From positions 16,558,724-16,622,723 of the forward strand of contig CM035806.1 of the NCBI GenBank assembly GCA_020466095.1: 64,000 bases of DNA. The letters run 5' to 3'. Source of the stretch: Chlorops oryzae (lineage: Eukaryota > Arthropoda > Insecta > Diptera > Chloropidae). How positions within the stretch are numbered: the first letter of the stretch is position 1; each line of letters opens with the position of its first letter. Under the pieces are notes generated by a model, which was not told where the DNA came from, ran no database searches, and saw only the letters and a list, made by a program, of their open reading frames with translations. Position numbers and translations under genes: made by a program. Shown piece by piece: positions 26,101 through 39,000 of the stretch.

Positions 26101-29100
26101 AGCCATCAAAATACTAACCGTTACAAATGCCCTCAAACGCTGAGCATGAGACTCAATATACATACATAAAATGAGTATGCGAAAAGCCAACGAAAATAGA
26201 CAGAAAATCAACGTAACATACACACGGAAAATATTTTTTCTCTGCAAGTCCAAAAATGCAGCGAAATGCAAGAGAACAAAGCCATTATCCGCATTCGTAT
26301 ACACATATTTTTTCTAGGTTTATTCCAGTGCTAGGCACACTAACGCATTAGTAATTTGGCTTTGCTGCTTGCTTGCAAATACGAATAGGCGCAGTCACGC
26401 AATACAATCACAGCACGCACAACGCTCACTAACACTACAGTAATTTGCTTCTACATCGCTTGCATACGAAAACGAGCATCACCTCGCGGAGGTGAGATTA
26501 CTTATCTTTGCCCAGAACTGGTTTATTCAAATAAAATGCATGAAACGAAAGAAATAATTCGAAAACAAGCAACTCACCGTATCAACATGCTGCGTACGAT
26601 GCATTTCGGTAATATAGGCAACGAACGACTTCTTTAAAGAATTCTTTCACTTCAAGAAGCCCGAAATACACTTATGCTAATGCACTTATGCTTACGCACA
26701 CGAATTCACTCGCCCGATTCACTACTCGCACTTAACACTCCGCGATCCGAAACTCCCGAAAACCGACCGAATAGCCACGCGGACAGAAAGAGACTGAGCG
26801 CTTCAGCTCAGCATACATTAGGCAACAGACAAAGCAACGCTTCGAGACACGTAGACAATTGCGATCGCTAACGAACCAATCGCAGGTGAGCACACGGTTG
26901 CCAAAAAAGTGCCAAGGCAATTTAAAAAAAAAGAGCCAATTTAACCAAAAAGGAGCCAAAATAATGTTTATATACAAAAAACAGTTTTATTTAAAAAATT
27001 GTGTGTTTTCATTCAGTTAATAAGCTGCACTTTTAACTTTCAATTGTTAGTGACTTCGACAATTTTACCTGGCACCGAAATTTTTTTTGCATTCAATACT
27101 GTTATTGAGTAATTTTACTCGTGGCGTAAGAAAGCTAAAAACGAGCCAAATACAATAAAAAAGAGCCACAGTGCCAAGTGAAAAATAAAGAGCCAATTTT
27201 GGCACCAAAACATCAACTGTGGCAACCGTGGGTGAGCAGTAAAATAAAAAAAAACTGGACAAATTGCAATTGAGAGAAAATATAAAATAACCAAATTAAA
27301 AATGAAAAAAATATTAAAATTATATTATTATGAAAAGATAACCTATTACACTAGATAACATGACTTTTTAAGAAAGCGTGTTTTTAAACTAAATTATGAA
27401 GAAATGATTTTTAAGCGATATCTTAAACAAATTTTGAAATATTGTTTTCGTGTTAAGAAGCACGGGTTCCCCTATTTCAGAAACAGTTTCGTAAAAAAAA
27501 ATTTGTGTTTAAAGTTGTATCCACTTTTTGGCTAATATTTACCTATTAGAGGCTCTGTCCAGTTCTGTCAGAAATGAAACAGAAATGAAAAACTTCATAT
27601 AAAAAAACACTTCAGAAAATTTCTGATTCATTTCGGGCGTTTTTTTTTTTATATGAAGTTTTTCATTTCTGACAGAGCTAGACAGAGCCCCTTAGTTGAA
27701 AACACGTGTTCTGGACTGATCATCAAATATATTCTAAGGCATCCCATATATTTCTTTCCAAAATGATTTTCCTTAAATATATAATTGCATACTTTAAGGA
27801 TATTATTTAAATTATTTTTACTATAAAGTCTAGGCCAAAAGAAAATATCTGAATTCAGCACCCGAAAGTTGATATTTAAATAAAAAAAATTTCTGTTGTC
27901 CTGCTTAGGTATATTTTTGAAATTCTCTAAACTGATGGAGTAACAAAGAACACCGATGTCGAGCTGAGTTTTTTTTCTTCTGTTTTTGCTTCTTTTTCCC
28001 CTTTTAACCGATTAATATTTATCGCCTAGAAGCTGGAAAAAAAAATATTCAACGAGATCCTAGCCGAATTTTGCAAATTGCTCATTGTTCATGAACGATT
28101 TCTTTGTAAAGATATTACTTCGGTTATTTTGTCGGAAAAATAGCGCTGCGATTCATCCTTGTCGTAATCCCAAAATATCATATTTCCCTGGAATTAAATT
28201 TCTTCTCTCATTCCCAAGCATTTTGAACTTATTTGATTACAAGAGCTTTATGCTAAACTTTTCTGTCTTAACTGTTTAAGGTTCTTGTTGAAATTCGATA
28301 TTGTACTTATGTAAAAGATTAAAGGCTCAATTACTTTTTACTGAACGTAACCTTAAATTTTCTTACGTTTTACTAAGGAGCTAATTCTCTCAATTCTCAA
28401 AGCACCTTCAAGGCTTCCAATCCCAATCCCCCCAAACCCCCGCGCAACACAACGGACGACATCAGACATGCCAATGGGGAATATTTCAAAAATTAATGCC
28501 AAAAAATCATGAAGTAACCTTAGGCCCACAAGTTAGCTCAACTGTCAATCTCTCTCTTTTTCTCCCTCTCTCTCGCTTTCTCCCTCTCTCTCGCTTTCTC
28601 CCTCTCTCTCGCTTTCTCACTCTGATTTCACCTTCCATTTAACAATTGAACGGAACAAAAAATTGCATTGTCAATTTTGATAAATGTTCAAATGTAAGCC
28701 TATGTTCTCAAATAACTGTTGTTCACGTTTTCGAGTAAAAAGAGAGCCAAAACGGAGGGGTCCTTAAAAAAACAAAAAAAAAAAAACAAACAAAAAATAC
28801 AAAAAACAGAAAAATGTATATGTTCTTAGGTATAGAAAAAATAAAAAAAAATTAAGAAACGTAAAAAAAGTTTTTAAATAAAAGACCACAAACCTAAAAA
28901 AAAAATATATCAACAAAAATACGTTTTTTTTATTTTCTTCGAGCGCTCATTTTTCTCTTTGATTACAGCTATCTACTGTTTTTCTTTTCAATTTTTTTTT
29001 TTAATTTTTATTTTTTAACCTAATATGACATCTATTGGGGATTTGTAAGCCGCAAAGTATGCACCAAACGAATGGAAAGTACATAAATGAAAAGAGGAAT

Positions 29101-32100
29101 ACAGAGAGAGTGGGTGAGAGAGTGGTGGTGTGGCTGATAGGGGGAGGGCGTGGATGAGGGTGAGAAGGGGTGGGAGAGAGTGAGAGTAGGGAGAGAGAGA
29201 GGGAGAGGGAGAGGGAGGGAGAGGGAGAGGGAGACAGAGAGAGAGAAAGAGAGAAAGAGTGAGACGGAGATAGTAAGTGTGTGAGAGAAGGAAAGGGAGT
29301 GAGAGTAAGAAAGGGTTGTGAGAGAGTGAGAGGGAGTGAGAGGGAGTTGAAGAGGAAGAGGAAGAGGAAGAGGAAGAGGGAAAGAAACACAGACGCGTGA
29401 TATTAAAGATGGTCGAACGCATTAAAGTGCCTACAGGAGCACTCTGTTAAGACCTTTGGGGACCATTTGGATTCGATTCGACAGCTCGAATCGACTATCT
29501 TTGCATCCGCTTTTGTCTGTTTGCATTTCATTCAAATCGCCCCCTTTTCGCGAAATAATCGAATGTGCTTATCCCCCCCGAACTCGTCGACTTGATTGCG
29601 CACTCATGCTAATACGAGCACTTCCGATTTCAAAATAACATTTATTTAAACATACGTTTTCAAGTTTTTTTCGCATTGTTTCCCCAATTTTTTTTTTCTT
29701 TTCTTTTCTTCTTCTTCATCAAACGTACATCAAAGCGACTGTAAGCTGAAGGTATTACCACGAGGGCTTGAAATTTTCTGACAAATTGAATTTCAAATAA
29801 AAATGAAAACCTTCCTACCCTAAAAAAAAAAAAATATATTTAAGGCTGACTGAATAAGTTACATTTGATTTCGAATTTAACGTAACGTAAATCAACTTAA
29901 TTTAGTAAGTAACTTAAATTAAAATTGCTCTATAAGGCAAATCGTCTAGTCCGATTAGTAAGCTTTTTTTTTTTTTAGAGTCTACACCATTTTCAACTGT
30001 AAATGAGAAAATAGCAACTGAAATTGAGATTTTGCATTTGAAAATGAGGAAAACACAATTGATAATAAGTTATTCCATTTCAATATGAGAATAGTGCAAT
30101 TGAAAATGAGATATTCTATATGAAATTGAGATTTTTTAAATGAAATTGAGATTTTGAATACGAAATTGAGAAAAGATCAAATGAAATTGAGAATTTCTAT
30201 TTGAATTTGGGAAGAGATCATTTGAAAATAAGATTTTTCATTTCAATTCGAGAAAAGAACAAATGAAAATGAGATTTTCCATTTCAAATTGCGATTTTAC
30301 ATTTGAAAATGAGAACAAAACATTTAAAAATGAGATTTTCCATTTAAAATTGAGAAAAGAAAAGATGAAAATGGGAAAACAACATTTGGAATTGAGTTTT
30401 CTATTTCATATTGAGAAAATAGCAATTAAAAATGAGATTGTCCATTTAATATTGGGATTTTCTAATTAAAATTGAGAAAAGAGCAATTGATATTTAGAAT
30501 TGATATTTGAAAATGGGAAAAAAACAAATGATATTGAGAACAAATTAATTGAAAATGAGAAAAAAAATCAAATGATATGGAGAACAAAATAATTGAAAAT
30601 GAGAAAAATTGATGCAACTATTAAATGAAAAGGATCGATATATACTGGGCTCTTAACTTTTATTTTGCGTATACTCTATGTACAAGTGTTTGGACAGATT
30701 CGCTTCTGCTTTCTTCAGAATTAACCCTGATTCTTAGACAATATCTTTGGCTATATGAGCTATATTTTCTCATTTTCAATTATTTTGTTCTCAATATCAT
30801 TTGATTTTTTCTCATTTCCAATTGAAAATTCTAATTTTCAATTGTGCTTTTCTAAATTTCAAATGGAAAGTCTCATTTCAATTTGCTCATTTCTCGAATA
30901 GAAATGAAAAATATCATTTTCAAATAATCTATTCTCAATTTCAAATGAAATTCTCATTTTCAATTGCTCAGTTCTTGATTTCAAATACAAAATCTCATTT
31001 CCAAATACCATTTTCTCAAATTGAGATAGAATTTCTCAATTTCAAATGCCTTTTTCTCGTTTTCAACTCTTCTTTTCTCAAATCCAATTCGAAAACCTCA
31101 TTTTCAATTGTGTTTTTCTCAATATCAAATCCAAATTCTCAATTTCAATTGCCCTAGTCTCAATTTCAAGAAGAGTTCTCAATTTCAAATATGTTCTTCT
31201 CAATATCAAATGCAAATTCTCAATTACAATTGTTCCTTTCTCAATTTTAAATCAAAAATCTCATTTTGTATTGTGTTTTTCCCAATATCAAGTAGAAAGT
31301 CTCGATTTCAATTGATCTTTTCTCAATATAACTTGCTGAAGTCTCATTTACAGTTGAAAATGGTGTAGAGAACAGATGGTTAAGTAAAGTTTAGTGAAGA
31401 CTTAAAGTGACCTTACTTCGCTACATATATGAATCTGATCATTTAATTTATTAATAATAAGTTTTTGTTGAGGTGTAATAAAACTCCTCAATGAGTCCTT
31501 ACACCGAGAGAAATAACAATAAATAAATCAACTACTTAGAACAGTTAAAGTAAGAGTGGTCAAATAAACTGTATTCCGCGTTAAATGCACTGAAAAAGGC
31601 AGTCAAATGAACAGTTGAAAAACAGTTACTTTTTATGTTCAAATTCGCTTTCGTTCACTTAGACGTATAAGTTCGCATTCTGATCAACCGTATCCGGAAG
31701 TTTCGATATCTCAGTGGTTTAAACTGTGACTCGACAGTCGTGAGCTTCGGCGTTCTATCCCTCCTGGCGGCGGGAATTTTCTGAATTTTTTTTTTAATTA
31801 CAGTTTTTTTTTGTTCAGAGTGTAGTTGTTTTGGAAGACAAAAATTTTCTCCTACATTTTTAAGGTTTTAATTTATTTAATTTTTCTTTAATGGTTCATT
31901 TTCAAGCAAAAAAAATTTTGGGAGTGAAACAATTCCTTAAGCACGTTCCCCAAAACTTGAGCAACCATAAACTCAAGTGAGCATTTTGACCAACAAATTA
32001 AATTCGTTCGTTTAGCGTAATGGTTAAGACGTTCGCCCAGCGAAGTGGAGTTCAGCGGTTCAAGGCACGTCTGAGGCGAGAAAATTTAAAGAGATGAAAG

Positions 32101-33018
32101 AGAAAAAAAGATTTAAATAGAAACAAAAATAAATAAAGAAAAAATATAATAATTTAATAAAAAAAAAATATTAATAAAAGAAAGAAAAAAGTCAAAGCAA
32201 AAAATAAATTATTTTTTCCCAGTCGCTGGTGACCGCGAGACAGTTATATCAACCATCAGGGAGTTATATCCTTATTGACTGTGTTTGTACTGTTGAGTTG
32301 ACCGCTACTGTACATAAGTTAACAATTAACGGTGAACTCGGTTATTTTAACCTGATTTTTCAGTTAATATAACTACCTTTTTCTCTCGGTGTACGTTCAC
32401 AGTCAAGACTAAAGGCCTAGCTAGTCTCGGCTTAACGCAATGAAACTCAACCTAATGTTAAATCATCTGATACTTTCCTATTTAATACGTCCTTAAGGCG
32501 AGAAGCTGCATATAAATATAAAATATTTTTTTTTTTAATTTAAAAAAAGTTTAAAAAAACACATTGAAAATGTCTAATCTTATTCTCCAGGTGCCATAAT
32601 ATTTGGATCCGATCAAGAAGTACGCGAAGTTATGCGTGCCGTACGACGTAATAATGCCACAGGCGCATTCTCTTGGATCGGATCGGATGGCTGGAGTGCC
32701 CGGAACCTCGTCTCGGATGGCAATGAACCAGAAGTAAGCGACAAAATGACATTAATCGTTTTTAAAAAACGGCTATAGTTGCCACTGTGCACTTAAGCCA
32801 CTTTACCGACTCTCTATTTTTGTATGCCTATGTATAAACATCATGTTGTATTGAGTTCAATGGCCATACTTTATCATAGCATATACACTGTAAGAGTCGT
32901 ACAGGAATAATGACAGCAGTTACTCTTACGGATGGCAAAATTATGAAGTTAAATGGCTACAAATTTGATAAATGATTCTCGCGGGAAAACACGTGAAGAT
33001 AATGTCGGAGAGAGATAG

Positions 33019-33081
<63 letters not shown>

Positions 33082-36000
33082 AGAATGAATCTTCGATGGC
33101 GTGCAAAACTAGCGATAGCGGCGAGTGTTGATGTATGCACGCGTATAGGTGTGTCTATGCGTGTCTGTGAAATGAAATGAAATATGAATTATTAAAAGCG
33201 AACCGAAACTAATGGCGGCAATGGCAGTTAATAAATATTATTCACTTGCAAACGTGTAAGTGAAATTTTATGAGGCCGTAATGAAAAAGTTAATTTTTTT
33301 TCTTTCTGTTTTTATTTTTTTTCGTTTTTCATTGTTTAAAGCAAGGACCATTAAGTATTCAATGAGAGGTATTTTTATCAATATTTCAAAAGGTGAAAGC
33401 CGGTCGACTCTCGCTCTCGCTCTCGCTCTCACACTCTATCGCTTCCGATGAAAATGAATATGAATTTTCCGATATGGCTCATAAATGAAAACGATGATTG
33501 ATAATGCCGGCTAATTGAAATTAATTATATTGTTAAGCGTTAAGGAATCGTTGTTCAAAATTTGAAAGGGTTTAATTAAAAATTAATTAATTATAAAATT
33601 TTCTTTTCTTTTTTTTTTTTCTTTTTGTCCTTCGAATGATATTTTTTCAAATAGGTTGAAGGAACGTTATCGGTTCAACCGCAAGCAAATCCAGTGCGTG
33701 GCTTCGAGGAATACTTTTTAAATTTAACCGTTGAAAATAATCAACGAAATCCATGGTTTGTAGGTAAGTGCAATTTTTATAAGTAGGTATTTTATTCTTG
33801 GGGAAATTTCCTTTCTGTTTTCTTGTGTAAAATGTTTTATTAAAAAAAAAAAAAACAAAAACAAGTAAAGGTGTTATAGTCAGACAAGCCTGACAATAGA
33901 ATACCCGACACAGACACATATGTTCAAATAATTTTTAATATCAAGAGGTGTTTAAGGCCATAAGGGGCCCCATATAGCGACTTTTTTTTAATTCCTTATG
34001 AAAACTGCCCCTTTGCCACGCCCACTTTTCCAATTTTTTTCAGCTCTAATCGAAGGCTTAGATATACGCTCAAATCCAAAGTTTCATTGAAATATTTCGA
34101 AAAAGTCCGATTTTGGGGCAGTTTTTGTGATTTTCGTAACAGACCCTAGTACTGGAATTACCCCTAAAAATAATTCGATCGGGTCCTTGTTCTTACTCAT
34201 GTCCCCGTAAGCACGCATACCAAATTTCGTCAAGATAGCTCAACTCCTTCGATAAGATAACTGTATGCAGACAGACAGACGGACAGACGGACAAACGGAC
34301 ATGTCTAAATCGAATCTCTCAGTGACGCTGATCATTTTCTATATATATTTTGTATGGTCTATCTCGACTGGTTCTGGGTGTTACACACAACCATACAAAC
34401 GCAATATACCCTCCACACAGAGTGTGTCGGGTATAAAAAATTGCGACCTCTCTCTTCAAACACACCCAAGTTGCCATCGAATCAAACACACCACATATAT
34501 GTGTGTTTGCAGAAAGAGCGACATACATAATTGATCTCTGCTCAGCCGAATGTAATGACCAAAATTACTCAATTAAGCTTAGTCTGTCTGTCGATCTGTT
34601 CATTGATCTGTCTGCCGATCTGTCTGCCGATCTGTCTGCCGATCTGTCTGTCTGAATCGGAGCATAATTACGACTCGAAGGCGGTCAACAAGATGTGTCC
34701 AAATGATTTTTCACTATTGAAAATATTAAAAATGTTTCTAAGCATACTTTTAGGCCCTGAAAATGTACATGTCAATATTTTGAAATGTTTCCAATGCCGG
34801 AATTGTTTCCTTGAAAACACACCTATTCTATATCCACCTTCAGAGTCAGGGTATTATGGCATTTTACGAATTATGTAAAAGCTGGAAATAAGTTCCACAG
34901 GCAAATATAATACTTAAAAATTAATTTGATATTTTTTTTTAAAGAATTTTGGGAGGATCATTTCCAGTGTCGCTATCCGGGAAGTTTTAGCACACCGTAT
35001 AATAATTATAATCGCACCTGCACGACAAAAGAACGCCTATCGCGTGAGAACACCGATTTTGAAGATCAATTACAATTCGTTAGTGACGCTGTTATGGCAT
35101 TCGCCTATGCATTAAGGTGAGAAAAATTACATTAATTATATACATATATGAGAATAAAGCGAAAGGGCAAAAAAAAAACGCCCAACAAAACAAAAAACCC
35201 AAATGGAAAAAAGTATTTTAAAAAAATTAATAAATAAAATTAACAAATTTCAGAGATATGCACCATGATTTATGCGGTGGCCGTCCAACACTTTGCGATG
35301 CCATGAAACCAACAAAGGGCGCTGATTTATTAAAATATTTGCGGAAAGTGGAATTTCAGGGTAAGTGGAAAAGGGCTTCCTTCGTTTCATTTCATTTTTT
35401 TGTTTTTTTTTTTTTGCCCCGCCGCCCTTCATACTGTAAACAAGTCGAAGCACAGAAAAACATGAAGCAATCCTTATAGGCGGCATTGATAATGCCCTCA
35501 AGTGGAAAATTGACTTTGTTGCCAATGAATTCGAAATTGAATTTTAATAAATGTCTTTTTGCCGCTCAGAAGCAGTGCACGTTCAAATCGAATTCGACAG
35601 AGAGGGGGTGTGTTTGTGTGTGTGTGCGTGAGTGTGTTTGCGTGTATGACTGTGAAACCATCCACTGAAGAAAGAAAAATATGAGCAAATCGCAATTCAC
35701 AATATTGTACAAGAAGTATGCTATATATGTACATACATAGGTACAGTATGTATTCTGTTATTTATATCTTAGCGCTTCCAATTGGCCTCATATCAAGTGA
35801 TGTATGCAAGCGAAAAGATAAGCGCGTACAAACATGAAGCACTTTTACTCCTTCTTACGGTGTGTACGTATTTGTATGGACTCGTTATTGTGTATGTGTG
35901 TGTGTGTGTCTCTCTGTTTTTATTTTTTTTCGTTTTTCATTGTTTAAAGCAAGGACCATTAAATATTCAATGAGAGGTATTTTTATCAATATTTCAAAAG

Positions 36001-39000
36001 GTGAAAGCCGGTCGACTCTCGCTCTCGCTCTCGCTCTCACACTCTATCGCTTCCGATGAAAATGAATATGAATTTTCCGATATGGCTCATAAATGAAAAC
36101 GATGATTGATAATGCCGGCTAATTGAAATTAATTATATTGTTAAGCGTTAAGGAATCGTTGTTCAAAATTTGAAAGGGTTTAATTAAAAATTAATTAATT
36201 ATAAAATTTTCTTTTCTTTTTTTTTTTTTTATTTTTGTCCTTCGAATGATATTTTTTCAAATAGGTTGAAGGAACGTTATCGGTTCAACCGCAAGCAAAT
36301 CCAGTGCGTGGCTTCGAGGAATACTTTTTAAATTTAACCGTTGAAAATAATCAACGAAATCCATGGTTTGTAGGTAAGTGCAATTTTTATAAGTAGGTAT
36401 TTTATTCTTGGGGAAATTTCCTTTCTGTTTTCTTGTGTAAAATGTTTTATTAAAAAAAAAAAAACAAAAACAAGTAAAGGTGTTATAGTCAGACAAGCCT
36501 GACAAAAGAATACCCGACACAGACACATATGTTCAAATAATTTTTAATATCAAGAGGTGTTTAAGGCCATTAGGGGCCCCATATACTGACTTTTGTTAAA
36601 TTTCCACGCCACGCCCACTTTTCCAATTTTTTTCAGTTCTAATCGAAGGCTTAGATATACGCTCAAATCCAAAGTTTCATTGAAATATTTCGAAAAAGTC
36701 CGATTTTGGGGCAGTTTTGAGATTTTTGTCACAGACCCTAGTACTGGAGATACCCCTAAAAAATGGTCCGATTGGATCCATTTTCGAACTTGTTCTTACT
36801 CATGTCCCCGTAAGCACGCATACCAAATTTTCGTCAAGATAGCTCAACTCCTTCGATAAGATAACTGTATGCAGACAGACAGACGGACAGACGGACAAAC
36901 GGACAGACGGACAAACGGACATGTCTAAATCGAATCTCTCAGTGACGCTGATCATTTTCTATATATATTTTGTATGGTCTATCTCGACTGGTTCTGGGTG
37001 TTACACACAACCATACAAACGCAATATACCCTCGACACAGAGTGTGTCGGGTATAAAAATTGCTACCTCTCTCTTCAAACACACCCAAGTTGCCATCGAA
37101 TCAAACACACCACATAAGTATATGTGTGTTTGCTGAAAGAGCGACATACATAATTGATCTCTGCTCAGCCGAATGTAATGACCAAAATTACTCAATTAAG
37201 CTTAGTCTGTCTGTCGATCTGTTCATTGATCTGTCTGCCGATCTGTCTGCCGATCTGTCTGTCTGAATCGGAGCATAATTACGACTCGAAGGCGGTCAAC
37301 AAGATGTGTCCAAATGATTTTTCACTATTGAAAATATTAAAAATATTTCTAAGCATACTTTTGGGCCCTGAAAATGTACATGTCAATATTTTGAAATGTT
37401 TCCAATGCTGGAATTGTTTCCTTGAAAACACGCCTATTCTATATCCACCTTCAGAGTCAGGGTATTATGGCATTTTACGAATTATGTAAAAGCTGGAAAT
37501 AAGTTCCACAGGCAAATACTTAAAAATTAATTTGATATTTTTTTTTTTAGAATTTTGGGAGGATCATTTCCAGTGTCGCTATCCGGGAAGTTTTAGCACA
37601 CCATATAATAATTATAATCGCACCTGCACGACAAAAGAACGCCTATCGCGTGAGAACACCGATTTTGAAGATCAATTACAATTCGTTAGTGACGCTGTTA
37701 TGGCATTCGCCTATGCATTAAGGTGAGAAAAATTACATTAATTATATACATATATGAGAATAAAGCGAAAGGGCAAAAAAAAAACGCCCAACAAAACAAA
37801 AAACCCAAATGGAAAAAAATATTTAAAAAAAATTAATAAATAAAATTAACAAATTTCAGAGATATGCACCATGATTTATGCGGTGGCCGTCCAACACTTT
37901 GCGATGCCATGAAACCAACAAAGGGCGCTGATTTATTAAAATATTTGCGGAAAGTGGAATTTCAGGGTAAGTGGAAAAGGGCTTCCTTCGTTTCATTTCA
38001 TTTTTTTGTTTTTTTTTTTTTGCCCCGCCGCCCTTCATACTGTAAACAAGTCGAAGCACAGAAAAACATGAAGCAATCCTTATAGGCGGCATTGATAATG
38101 CCCTCAAGTGGAAAATTGACTTTGTTGCCAATGAATTCGAAATTGAATTTTAATAAATGTCTTTTTGCCGCTCAGAAGCAGTGCACGTTCAAATCGAATT
38201 CGATAGAGAGGGGTGTTTGTGTGTGTGTGTGCGTGAGTGTGTTTGTGTGTATGACTGTGAAACCATCTACTGAAGAAAGAAAAATATGAGCAAATCGCAA
38301 TTCACAATATTGTACAAGAAGTATGCTATATATGTACATAGGTACAGTATGTATTCTGTTATTTATATCTTAGCGCTTCCAATTGGCCTCATATCAAGTG
38401 ATGTATGCAAGCGAAAAGATAAGCGCGTACAAACATGAAGCACTTTTACTCCTTCTTACGGTGTGTACGTATTTGTATGGACTCGTATTGTGTATGTGTG
38501 TTGTGTGTGTGTGTGTCTCTCTGTGTATTTGTGTTTTCTTGTGCACTGACCTTAAGGCAAAAGGATTATAAAATGTGCTTTTATTGTAAAGTGACACAGA
38601 ACTTATTTTTATAAGTTGAAGTAATTTGTTGAACGTCTGACATGAGATGTTCACCCTTAGGCGACAAAAGTTTTTGCACCAGACTTAACATCAGATCAAA
38701 GTTAGAACGCAAAAAGACAGAATGTATCAAATATTTTTGAGTGGTTTATGTTCTGGCATTTTATGGAGATGATTAAATTATCTTGTATTACTTTTTGAAA
38801 ACTAAGATTAATGGAGGACACGGGGACGTAGCTTGTGACATTTGAGGCCGTAAATTGTAGTTGCACAATTTTTTCGCTCCGATTCACAATCGGCCGTTGA
38901 AGATGAAAATCTGATTAGTGTGGGAACCTAATCGATGGCCAGGCCCCGATTAACCCTCTAATTGCTGGCTCCGTCTCTAGGCGGACTGGTTTCGAACAAA

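Larger units (their letters stand above)
13342..32590 (+). other. mGluR giant intron, 19.2 kb
   Basis: It is filled by at least ten non-autonomous DNA elements listed separately, GA/CT microsatellites, and the candidate - strand promoter at 26578-26795. Between them lies AT-rich DNA without recognisable genes. No transposase or reverse transcriptase of useful length is visible. Confidence 0.75.
33305..35912 (+). repeat. Tandem duplication within mGluR, copy 1
   Basis: This ~2.6-kb unit carries exons e, f and g, the helentron-like element between e and f, and intronic microsatellites. It is repeated directly after itself at 35913-38520. Exons are almost identical between copies. Introns differ by base changes, homopolymer lengths and extra GATCTGTCTGCC and GACGGACAAACG units. 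The repeat element inside differs most (around 33970-34190 versus 36580-36810). Confidence 0.93.
35913..38520 (+). repeat. Tandem duplication within mGluR, copy 2
   Basis: This is the second copy. The junctions sit in CT/GT microsatellite sequence (tctctctgt at both the 35912 and 38520 ends; tttctgt at 33305), suggesting microhomology or unequal exchange. A false duplication from two assembled haplotypes is the main alternative. Confidence 0.9.

Noticed and set aside
26578..26604. Homology of MHRT start to Polycomb-group RING finger proteins
   Set aside because: Only four residues match and no RING exon was found nearby.
29001..29422. Ser/Leu/Pro-rich - strand frames
   Set aside because: Shadow of a GA-rich tract; no splice or start context.
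28555..31365. Possible CRISPR-like repeat arrays
   Set aside because: Repeats are contiguous or degenerate, with no unique spacers, and the genome is eukaryotic.
30263..31368. Several 68-118 residue frames
   Set aside because: They fall in the degenerate repeat arms of a foldback element and differ only by repeat phase.
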